Below are positions 55,356-64,000 of a DNA stretch of 64,000 nt, in pieces (position 1 is the stretch's first letter; the number at the start of each line of letters is the position of its first letter). Below the pieces are notes generated by a model. It saw nothing but the letters and a program-made list of their open reading frames with translations, was not told the DNA's origin and did no database searches. Source of the DNA: Adenanthera pavonina. Its lineage: Eukaryota; Streptophyta; Magnoliopsida; Fabales; Fabaceae. A program made the translations under genes and the position numbers. The stretch spans positions 40,325,001-40,389,000 of the forward strand of contig JAIVEN010000009.1 of NCBI GenBank assembly GCA_026686845.1, in the 5' to 3' direction.

Positions 55356-56672
55356 ATGTCTCGCAGAGGAAGACAAAGTAATAGTGATTTGATAAGAGAC
55401 AAATGCATGAAGTGTTACAAGCCTTTGTGACTGAGTAAATACTTATGGGGAAACATTAAATAAACTACAAGAGCAATTGAACTGATAAGAGTATGGTAAT
55501 ATGGATGAAGAAGTCAGCATGTATGTTAATTTGAATGGAAGAGAGGATAATTATGAGGAAGAGGTGGAACCTAAAAAAGCCCCAAGAACTGAAAGAAGGG
55601 ATATCTCCTCCTAACTGAAAGACTTTTGGGAGTTCAATCCCCCAGCTTTTGAAGGTAAAATGGACCCTGGATTGGTTGAAGAATGGGTCAATCAACTTGA
55701 GACCATATTCAGTGTGATAGGTTGCTCCTCTGAACAAAAAGTACAACTGGTGGTGTTTAAGCTTCAGAAGAAGGCTAAGTGTTAATGGAGGAGTGTTATA
55801 CTAAGTGTTAAATCCATGAATGCCCTGATGAATTAGGAACAATTTAAAGAAAGATTCTTTACACACTACTTTCCTCCTGCCTTGTTGATGCAAAAAAGGT
55901 AGAATTTCTAACTTTTAAACAAGGAAATTTGTCAGTGAATGATTATATTGATTAATTTCTAGATTTAGCAAAATATTCCATGTATTTGAAAGATTATCCT
56001 AATGACAGGTGGAAGGCTTAATGTCAATTTGAGGGAGCTCATCCAAAAATTAAGGAGAGGTTATTGGTGGTCAAATTCACATTCTTTGAGGACCTATGCA
56101 CAAAGATGTGTGTCCTATCCCTGTGAATGTGGGAAATAAAGGAGAAAAGAGGAACTCAATAATTCGAGCCTTTTCTCATATAGGACCTGCTAGAGGTGTC
56201 AGTAAAAGAAGTGGATATAGTAGTGGTAGTGGTGGTGGTGGTTCTAGTAGAAGAAAATATTGTCATAAAAGAGGCCATTTTGGTAGAGGAAGAGACAGGT
56301 TTGTTCGGGATCAGTCTAATAGAGGTCAGTTTAGCAGAGGGCAATTCCATAGAAGAGGCTTTGACTAAGGGAGCTCTAGTCAAAGTGAATTTGTAGGAAG
56401 CGATGTAGCTCCATCTCAATACAGTTCAGGTAGTGCCTTAAATCCATGCACAAAATATGCAATGCCCTATGGCGATCGACCATGTTTGATTTGCTATAAC
56501 TATGGGAGAGACGTGATGGTGCAATGAGCTGAGACATGATGATGCAATGAGAAAGCCCATGATGCCCGGACAAGTCTTCACAATAACTTGATAGGAAGTG
56601 GATGCAGTGCCTAATCTAATTAGAAATAAACTTAAACTCAAAGGTTTATTTATAAATGTATTGTTTGATTAT
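55356..56672 (+). pseudogene. gypsy copy 3 gag and start of protease (decayed)
   Basis: It starts MSRRGRQSNSDLIRD at 55356. The capsid-type region at about 55625-56130 includes EEWVNQLETIFSVI, KVQLVVFKLQKKAK and ERFFTHYFPPALLMQK. A Gly/Ser/Arg-rich stretch at 56187-56368 contains repeats of RGQF. The zinc knuckle region near 56490 keeps CYNYGR but loses the rest through a deletion. The protease begins NLIRNKLKLKGLFINVLFDYG near 56610-56672 (usual D-S-G reads D-Y-G) and is cut off by Sirevirus gag at 56673. It shares the TAG at 55834 and the TGA at 56124 with copy 1. By eye it is about 90% identical to copy 1. Confidence 0.88.
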
Positions 56673-58507
56673 GGAGAGAGTATTCTACTCAAGGGATCTA
56701 ACAATGTAGGAAAATCAATGGTTTGCTTTGGAGAGAGTATTCTACTCAAGGGAAACAACATAAATAGACCTCCTGGCTTCAGTGGAGAATACTATAGATA
56801 CTAGAAGATGAGAATGTAAATCTATCCCCAATCCATTAATTTGGACATCTGGTCAATCAACTGAGAGGGGGATTTTGTCCAATGAAGTTGCAGGAAGATA
56901 GCAAATACAAAGAGAAGCCAAAAGATGAGTGGAATGAAGAAGATAAGAAAAGAGTCCTACTGAGCTTCAAGGCAAAACACTGCTTGGTCAATGCACTCAA
57001 CCAGGACGAATTTTATAGAGTGTCACAATATACCATAGCCAAGGGTATGTGGGATACTTTAGAAATAGCTCACGAACGAACTACTGGAGTAAGAGAGAAC
57101 AAATTAAACTCTTGCATTGGTGAGTATAAAAGCTTTAGAATGATGGAAGGTGAGAGCATCAAAGAGCTACAAAAGAGATTCATGCTCATTGTGAATTAAC
57201 TGAAGAGTCATGGCAAGGAGTACACACAGCCAAAGAAAGTTAGAAAAATCCTTACAGCTCTTCCTCTGAAATGGCAACCAAAAGTAACAGTAATAGAAGA
57301 AGCTAGAGGAGAGTCAATTGCTTCTATCACTGCACTCTTCGGCATCCTTGAGGAGTATGAGGGTAAAATGAAGGCTCTTAAGGAAGCTAGTTAAGATAAG
57401 TAGAAAAAGGGCTTTGCATTAAAAGTTGTAGAATAAAAAGAAGAGTCTGATGATAAAAGAGATCTGGATGAAGAGACTTTGGCTATGCTAGTCAGAAAAT
57501 TTGGAAGGTTCTACAACAAGAAAAGAAATAAAAGATTCTTTTAGAAAGAAGCAGCTGCAGACAACAAGAAAGAAGGCAAAGAGCCTATCACCTATTATGA
57601 ATGCAAAAAGCAAGCACACATCAAATGGTATTGTCCATAATTCTTGAAAAAGCAAGAAAAAAAAAAGAAAGCTGCTAACAAGGGCAAAAAGAAAAAGGCA
57701 TACATCTCATCAATCTAGGGCAACAACTCAGATGAAGAAGATGAAGATGAGGAAGACAATATCTGCTTGATGGCACTTGCATCTGAAGAGACTCCAAGCT
57801 TATCTAACAATGACCATGAAGATAAGGTATATGAATCTGAAACTTTCTATTCTGAATTGCTTGATACATTTTATGACCTGCATGATGAGTTTGTTAAAAC
57901 TGTAAAAGAACTAAAATTGGCTAAGAAGAAGATTAGCAAGTTAAAATTTGATTACAAATTATTTGACACTACATCTCAGCATGAAACTGAATCTGCTTGC
58001 TGTAGATTGTGCACTAAACTAAAGAAAAACAATGAATATCTTTTGAAAACCATGGCTAAACTCACTAAGGGCAAAGATATGTTGTTTGCTTTATTAGGAA
58101 GTTAAAGAATTGCACAAGGAAAAGCTAGACTTGGCTATAATCCAGGTGTAGTTACGGAAAAGAATAAAAAGAAAAATTAAAATCTGTATATGAGACATTT
58201 TGCGCATGTTGATGGATATAAAAAGAAAAGTCACACCTCAAAACGCATTGAATCTTATGTCCAACCAAAATATGTGAAACAAAAGTATTATCTACATTGC
58301 TTTCTTCCTGCATCACAATCAAGCAGTCCCTTTACCACCTGCCACTTCTGTAACAAGAAGGGACATGTTTCCAATTCATGTTTATTGAAGAAAAATAGAC
58401 TTGGCAGGAAGGTAGAATGGGTTCCCAAAGGTACATCTGTATCTAGGAAAAATGCCACTAACAAAAAAGAACCCAAGCAGATTTGGGTACTTAAAAAGAA
58501 AAACTAA
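56673..58507 (+). pseudogene. Sirevirus copy 3 gag
   Basis: This is a copia Gag with a UBN2-type capsid: RPPGFSGEYYRY near the start, then a frame change, then 56882-57199 with KCLVNALNQ-like KHCLVNALNQDEF, GMWDTLEIAHERTTGVRENK, EYKSFRMMEGESIKEL. After a stop come KVRKILTALPLKWQPKVT and ITALFGILEEYE. A first zinc knuckle near 57590-57640 reads YYECKKQAHIKWYC (first Cys lost). A Glu/Asp/Lys-rich, probably coiled-coil region spans 57767-58105. A second knuckle, CHFCNKKGHVSNSC (58350-58391), is an intact CCHC. It ends KQIWVLKKKN and TAA at 58505-58507. At least eight stops. A 24-bp sequence is repeated with period 57 at 56673 and 56730. Confidence 0.9.
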
Positions 58508-59160
58508 ACCTTATTTTGTAGGTTTGTCTTAGAGCAAGAAAAAGCAACAAATAGTATATGGACAGTGCTTGCTCAAGTTATATGACTGGTGACAAGGAGA
58601 AGTTCATCACCTTTAGAGACAAGATAGGAGGAAAGGTAATTTTTGGAGGTGACCAATATGGCAGAATTATTGGCATTGGAATTATGGGCAAGAATCATGA
58701 AACATCTATAGAAGAAGTGCTGATTGTAATTGGACTCAACCATAACCTGCTGAGTGTGAGTCAGACATGTGACAAAGGGAACTGGTATTGTTTGACTCAA
58801 AGTTCTGCCTAGTCATCTGAAAAAATGATCGTAAAGTAATCCTCAAAGCTCAAAGGGATGGTAACTACTATACCATTGATCTTAATGAACTTCCCTCCTT
58901 AGATTCTGTATGTTTAATTAGTAAAGATAATGATAGTTGGTCGTGGCATAGAAGACTGGCACATGTTAATATGAATCAATTGACAAAATTGATTAAGAAT
59001 GATTTAGTCACTGGTTTACCAAGAAAAGATAAAGAATGTGATGTATGCCGTAAAGGGAAACAAATTAAATCATCATTCATATCTAAAAATGTAATCACCA
59101 CATCTAGACCACTACAATTGTTGCATATGGATTTGATAGGTCCATCTAGAATAAAAAGCA
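58508..59160 (+). pseudogene. Sirevirus copy 3 protease and integrase zinc-binding domain
   Basis: Pol lies in a different frame from gag. Protease: a TAG replaces Trp just before YMDSACSSYMTGDKEKF (catalytic D-S-G reads D-S-A), then GGKVIFGGDQYGRIIGIG and NHNLLSVSQTCD. After a frameshift near 58810: NYYTIDLNELPS, then the GAG-pre-integrase domain SWSWHRRLAHVNMNQLTKL and CDVCRKGKQ (HHCC zinc ligands present), LLHMDLIGPSR. A second frameshift at about 59160 leads to the integrase core. Confidence 0.9.
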
Positions 59161-59967
59161 TTAGTGATTGTAGATGATTACTCTAGATTTACCTGGACTT
59201 TGTTTCTTTCTTCCGAAAGTGAAACATTTGATGCATTTGTAACCTTGGCTAAGAAAGTGCAAAATGATAAAGGTATTTCCATTGTGTCTATCAGGTTTGA
59301 TCATGGAGGAGAATTTGAAAACTCAAGTTTTCTGGAATACTGTGAAGAGCATGGAATTGATTACAACTTCTCAGCACCAAGGACTTATCAGCAAAATGGA
59401 GTGGTGGAAAGGAAGAATAGAATAATTGGAGAAATGGCCAGAGCAATGCTGAATGAAAAGAAGCTTCCTCAAGTTTTCTGGGCTGATACAATAAACACAG
59501 TAAGCTATATCATTAACCGAGCCTACATCAGACCCATTATGGGGAAGACACCTTATGAGCTATACAAAGGAAGGAAGCTAAACCTTTCACACTTACATGT
59601 ATTCGGCTGCAAATGCTTTATCCACAACAATGGAAAAGAGAATCTGGGTAAGTTTCATGCCAACTCAAATGAAGGTATATTTCTTGACTATTCAAGTAGA
59701 AGTAAAGCATATAGGGTTTTCAATAAAAAGACTAGAACTATAGAAGAATCTGTGCATGTTGTGTTTATTGAAAATGAAACTGTTTCAAACCATGTCATTG
59801 ATGAAGATGATCTTATTTCCAACTTTAAAGACTTGAATCTTTTTGGAGAAGATAAAATTGAACCTCCAAAAATATTTGAATCTACTAATGTAGAGGAAGA
59901 TATTCAGGAGAAAGATTTTGAATTTGAAAATAATGATGAAATGTCTCAAGAACTCCCTAGAGCTTAG
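59161..59967 (+). pseudogene. Sirevirus copy 3 integrase core
   Basis: This long uninterrupted segment carries the DDE integrase core: VDDYSRFTWTLFL (first Asp), SIRFDHGGEFENSSF (second Asp) and APRTYQQNGVVERKNR (Glu). Then MARAMLNEKKLPQVFWADT, KTPYELYKGRKLNLSHLHVF and GCKCFIHNN. The catalytic triad is intact. An acidic C-terminal stretch precedes TAG at 59965-59967. This is the best-preserved enzymatic domain in the window, but it is isolated by frameshifts and stops on both sides. Confidence 0.93.
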
Positions 59968-61614
59968 AGATATCAAAGGAGTCATCTAGTTGATCAAGTA
60001 ATTGGGGAAATTCAAGAGAATGTTAAAACCAGAAGACAACTTAGGGATCAAATAAACAGCTGTGCATTCATTTCTTAAATTGAACCTACCTGTGATGAAG
60101 AAGCTTTAACTGATGAATATTGGATATTAGCTATACAAGATGAACTAAATCAGTTTGAAAGAAATCAAGTTTGGGATTTAGTGCCCAGATCTAAAGATCA
60201 CCATATTATTGGCACTAAATGGGCTTTTAGAAATAAGCTTAATGAATCAAGAACAACCATTAGAAATAAAGCAAGATTAGTTGCCAAAGGATATAATCAA
60301 GAAGAAGGTATTGATTATGAGGAAACATTTGCTCTAGTTGCAAGATTGGAAGCAATAAGAATCCTCTTAGCCTATGCATGCATGAAAATCATAATGTTAT
60401 ATCAAATTGATATAAAAAGTGCTTTTCTGAATGGATATAACATGGAAGAGGTTTATGTTGATCAAACTTCAAGTTTTGAGGACTCAACAAAGCCAAATCA
60501 TGTCTATAAACTAAAGAAAGCTATTTATGGTTTAAAATAAGCTCCTAGAGCATGGTATAAAAGGCTAAGTAACTTTCTAACTGAAAAGAGATTTAATAGA
60601 GGAAAAGTAGATACAACTCTATTCACCAAGAAAGAAAATAAAGACTTACTTATGGTTCAAAATTATGTTGATGATATTATATTTGGTGCTACGAATGAAT
60701 CTCTTTTCAAGAATTTCTCTAAGCTAATGCAGGGAGATTTTGAAATGTCAATAATGGGTGAGCTTAACTTCTTCCTTGGACTACAAATTAAACAATGTAA
60801 AGATGGTATCTTCCTTGATCAATCAAAATATCCAAAGGAGTTGCTAAAAAAGTTTGGAATGGAAAATGCCAAATCAATGGGGACTCCTATGGCTACTGCA
60901 ACAAAACTTGACATGGATGAGGGAGGAAAACTCTTTGACATAACTCAGTGTAGAAGGATGATTAGGTCCTTGCTATATCTGACAGCTAGTAGACCTGACA
61001 TTATGTTCAGTATCTGTATGTGTCCAAGGTATCAATCTTGTCCCAAAAAGTCTCATGCAATAGCTGTAAAAAGAATTTTTAAACATCTAATTAGAACATC
61101 ACAGATGGGAATTTGGTATCCAAAAGGAAATGGAGATGAACTCATGGGATATACTGATGCTAACTTTGCTAGATCCAAATCTGACAGCAAAAGCACAAGT
61201 GGAAGGTGCCAGTTTCTTGGAGGATCCTTGGTCTCATGGTTTAGCAAGAAACAAAACAGTGTGGCTCTCTCCACAGCAGAAGCTGAATATATTACAGCTG
61301 GCAGCTATTGTGCTCATGTCCTTTGGATGAAGTAGCAACTTGAAGATCTTGAGATTGAGATTAAGGAAACACCAATAAAGTGTGACAATCAAAGTGCTAT
61401 CAACATCACAAAGAATCCTGTCATGCATTCAAGGACAAAACATATTGAAGTAAGGCATCACTTTATAAGGGATCATGTTTTGAAAGGAGACATCAAATTG
61501 GAATACATCCTTACAAAAAATAAAATTACAAATATTCTAACTAAGCATCTTGCAGAAGACAGACACTGCAAAATCAGAAGGGAATTGGGAATGGTAAATC
61601 CCAATGAGTTATAA
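59968..61614 (+). pseudogene. Sirevirus copy 3 reverse transcriptase and RNase H
   Basis: In the same frame as the integrase core: EYWILAIQDELNQFERN, KWAFRNKLNES, KARLVAKGYNQEEGIDYEET, YQIDIKSAFLNGYNMEEV and KLKKAIYGLK, with TAA replacing Gln at 60538. The catalytic box YVDDIIFGATNE is intact (about 60660), followed by LNFFLGLQIKQCKDG, SLLYLTASRPDIMFS, GYTDANFARSKSDSKS (the RNase H Asp reads Asn), LVSWFSKKQ, LSTAEAEY and DNQSAINITKNP. It ends MVNPNEL and TAA at 61612-61614. The TAG at 61333 is shared with copy 2. Decay is lighter than in copy 2. Confidence 0.94.
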
Positions 61615-62602
61615 GTAAGCCCTTATATTCATCTATTTAAAGTTTCTGACATTGAATTAATACAAACTTTAGCATCGGAGTGTGTTTGAGATGTGTTGTA
61701 GGTGCTCCACGTGTGATTAGATGATAATAAATCTGTATACTGGAGCTAATCAGATCTGCACAATCAAAAGATACTGAAGGAAGGTGAAAATTTGAACTTT
61801 CAGGACAAATCTGTAAGTTTAGAGTTTTAAAATTTGCATTTCAAAGGGTTATTAGATGAATTTCAATGTTGAATTATGTTTTTGAATGAATTAGCATGCT
61901 TAATATTCGAACTTAGATGCTCATCAAATGAATTTCAGTAACTTACACTCTGTAACAGTACCTTCATAACCCTCGAAACTCATCTATTGTATGATGAAAA
62001 TTCGAATTTCCAAAATTTATTGTGAATGATGACCATGTTCAAAATGCATTTTATACGAATTCCGATATCTTAAAAAACAAATTTCAAAGTCACTTTACAA
62101 AACTTTGAAATTTCAATTTTTGATTTCTAAATTTGTCTGTTGAAATATGCTTTCATGTTAAGTCTTTGTAAAATGAACTTTCATAAGTGAAATTCATCTA
62201 TTGCTTGTTTTGTTCATGTTTGTTTGTTGCATGAAATTGTGAAATTCGAATTTTGATGATTCAAAGTTTGTCTGTTGCTTCTTGTTCTTTAAACTTAGCT
62301 TCTATTAAATGAACTTCAAGATGAAAATTCGTTTGTCAGTAAGCCTTTCATTGTGGGATAACTCATAACTGCTCAAAATTTGAATCTTGACCCCTCAAAA
62401 TATGTTTGTTGAACGGTTACAAACGTTAAAACTAAAGGTCTCCCTCTGAACAGATGCAACCCTATTCGTCTCTCTCTCAAGTCTGTTCAAATTCTCTCTT
62501 AAATTCCCATTAACTCCATTCATGGATCCTCTTTTCCCACCAATTAAACTTCTTTTTGCACCTTATAAACCCATTCCCTGCATCTTTCTACAACATTCAT
62601 GT
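61615..62602 (+). repeat. pol to envelope-like spacer, Sirevirus copy 3
   Basis: Colinear with 33498-34491. It carries AAATTCGAATTT-like palindromes and TTCATCTGTTG-type boxes, and ends with a pyrimidine-rich stretch (CTCTCTCTCAAGTCTG near 62471) shortly before the envelope-like ATG. It is conserved between the two copies, although non-coding. Confidence 0.6.
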
Positions 62603-64000
62603 ATGACAATGGCAAGAGTTATGAATCCAGAAGTTGGGAAAGGGGAGTTAAGACCAAAGAGAGCAGTTAAATCTCAATACGCCTCCAAGGAGGGTGAAAC
62701 TCAGAAAAAGAAAGGTGAATCTAGTAAGGGAACTCCTCCCAAGAAATAGAAAATAACTCCTAAGGCAGATTCGAATAAAACTGCTCCTACTCCCTTGAAA
62801 AAACTTAAGCCTGCTGTACTTACTGCTCTTGTTCCTCCTGCTTCTTCTTCTTCCTCCAGCACTGAGTCTAGAGAATACCAGTTGACCACGCAGCTATTGT
62901 GGAGCAATGCTTATATTCTAAGAGAATATACTACCAAGTTTGTCAGTAAAAAGGTAATTAAGTCTTACTGTGTAAATATGGAAGAATTCCTTATTTCTAA
63001 CAATTTTGATGCTGGGCTATGGATGTTGAGATACAAAAACTTGTTAGAAATTATGGAAAGATATAATGATAAAGTTGTTAAGACTTAGTATGCTGCCCTG
63101 AGGTACAATAGGAAGAAGGAAAAAAGGGAAGTAAATTTAACGTCTAGAACTATCTGGCTAACTGATGAGACTTTTAATGAAGTACTGGAGATCCTTGGGC
63201 AAGATGGGCTGAAGATTGACATCACCACCTCAAAGTACATGGATGAGGATGAAGCTGCAGATGAGAAAGGTGGTGCTTTCTTGAACTACAAAGAAAGTAC
63301 AGTGCTGAATACCCTATTCAGAAGGAGTGAAAACAGACCTCCTCTGAGTTTGCTGAAGCCCACTGATCTCAGTGTCCAAGTCAGAATCCTATACTACATT
63401 GTGTTTAGGATTATATTCAACAAAGGAGGAAGTTTCAATCTAATCACAAGGGTTGAAGCACATATGATGACTGCTATCATGCGTGGGAAGCTGTTAAACA
63501 TAGGACATACCATCCTTCAATGCATGATCAAAGCTAGAGATTAGAGGAGAGATTCCACTCTTACCTATGCCTCAATCATCTCCAAGATACTTCAGTATGC
63601 CAGAATTCAACATTTGGAGAAAGGAAAAGGAAAGCCCACTTAGGTGTTTAAAGAAGAAGAATTGCAGAGAATGGCCATTAAAAAGAAAGATGGCAGATGG
63701 GTTGGAAAAGAAGCTAGGAAGTCAGAAGACTTATTCTTTGAGAAAGGTGGCTCCCAACAACAACCGGGAACCTCTGAGGCTGTTCCACCTTCACAGTCCA
63801 TAACTTAGCCTGTTTCCTCTCCATCTCAGCCTGTTCAAACACCTGTACCATCCACTTCTTCCACCTAGGCTAAGCTAACAAAGATCACTGAGTTGTATGA
63901 CAACTTGTCTGCACTCATACTGAGCATCAAAGATGAGTAAAACGCTAATTTTGCTCATCTACAAGATCAAATTTTCTAGTTGTAAAAGAATATGAAAGTG
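62603..64000 (+). pseudogene. Sirevirus envelope-like ORF, copy 3 (right end outside window)
   Basis: The ATG at 62603 gives MTMARVMNPEVGKGELRPKR; an in-frame upstream ATG at 62522 would add a hydrophobic leader, but copy 2 does not keep it. A Lys/Thr/Ser-rich N-terminus with TAG at 62747 is followed by the conserved core: EYTTKFVSKKVIKS, NFDAGLWMLRYKNLLEI, TIWLTDETFNEVLEI, ENRPPLSLLKPTDL, RILYYIVFRIIFNKGGSFNL. The core stays in one frame apart from TAG stops (63086, 63542). The C-terminal Pro/Ser/Gln-rich part is broken by several TAGs and a TAA, including the shared TAG at 63977. Function is unknown. Confidence 0.8.

Larger units (their letters stand above)
56673..64000 (+). mobile_element. 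Sirevirus-type copia element (copy 3), lacking 5' LTR, window-truncated
   Basis: It holds gag, protease, integrase, RT/RNase H, spacer and envelope-like ORF in the canonical copia order, matching copy 2 where they overlap. It joins gypsy protease sequence directly at 56672/56673 with no LTR or PBS, so the 5' end was lost by deletion. The 3' LTR, if present, lies beyond the window. Confidence 0.9.

Noticed and set aside
41554..56672. Gypsy copies 2 and 3 as one split element
   Set aside because: Copy 2 ends with its polypurine tract and 3' LTR, and copy 3 begins with its own 5' LTR and PBS downstream, so they are separate insertions.

Overview
This window looks like heterochromatic plant DNA, most likely from a eudicot. 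It is AT-rich, has no recognisable host housekeeping gene, and consists almost entirely of nested, decayed LTR retrotransposons. The families present are typical of plants: a long-LTR Ty3/gypsy chromovirus with a C-terminal chromodomain (family B; Tekay/Del-like by inference), a related non-autonomous element with about 2.5 kb LTRs and only a Gag-like ORF (family A), Sirevirus-type Ty1/copia elements with an extra envelope-like ORF after pol, another Ty1/copia element, an RTE-type LINE ending in a TTG-repeat tail, and one end of a CACTA DNA transposon. Every pol-bearing copy is broken by stops, frameshifts, deletions or later insertions. The only long intact reading frame with element-protein character is the 371-codon Gag-like ORF at 50346-51461. 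Many boundaries were fixed by target-site duplications (TSDs) read directly from the sequence.

Layout. 1-5553: family-B gypsy copy 1 (5' LTR carrying a solo A LTR, then PBS, gag, protease and part of RT), cut by a Sirevirus LTR piece at 5554. 6209-14822: low-copy-looking DNA with a long-terminal-inverted-repeat element (interrupted by a B LTR at 7474-10140), two copies of an unrecognised small gene in opposite orientation (10479-10632 plus, 14419-14586 minus) and a solo B LTR (10871-13574). 14823-22960: B LTRs in head-to-head orientation, each carrying an A LTR. 22960-45540: a copia element cut apart by successive nested insertions: a solo A LTR, a solo Sirevirus LTR, then a third A LTR that itself received a LINE and a deleted Sirevirus, the latter carrying yet another solo A LTR. 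The 3' end of gypsy copy 2 also lies here. 45540-47577: mostly unassigned DNA. 47578-55207: fragments of B LTRs, a CACTA end, and a rearranged family-A element bounded by 215-bp direct repeats. 55208-56672: gypsy copy 3 (PBS, gag, start of protease). 56673-64000: a Sirevirus copy lacking its 5' LTR, with gag, pol and an envelope-like ORF that runs off the window.

How the parts work together. Family B and the Sirevirus encode (in decayed form) the capsid, protease, integrase and reverse transcriptase needed for copying. Family A has LTRs, a tRNA-iMet-like primer site and a Gag-like ORF but no visible pol, so it presumably depended on an autonomous gypsy element. Several structural features are shared by the A and B LTRs. 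Most A and B copies are solo or truncated LTRs, so LTR-LTR recombination and deletion have been the main forces shaping the region. All boundaries given with a tilde or 'about' are read by eye against other copies in the window.
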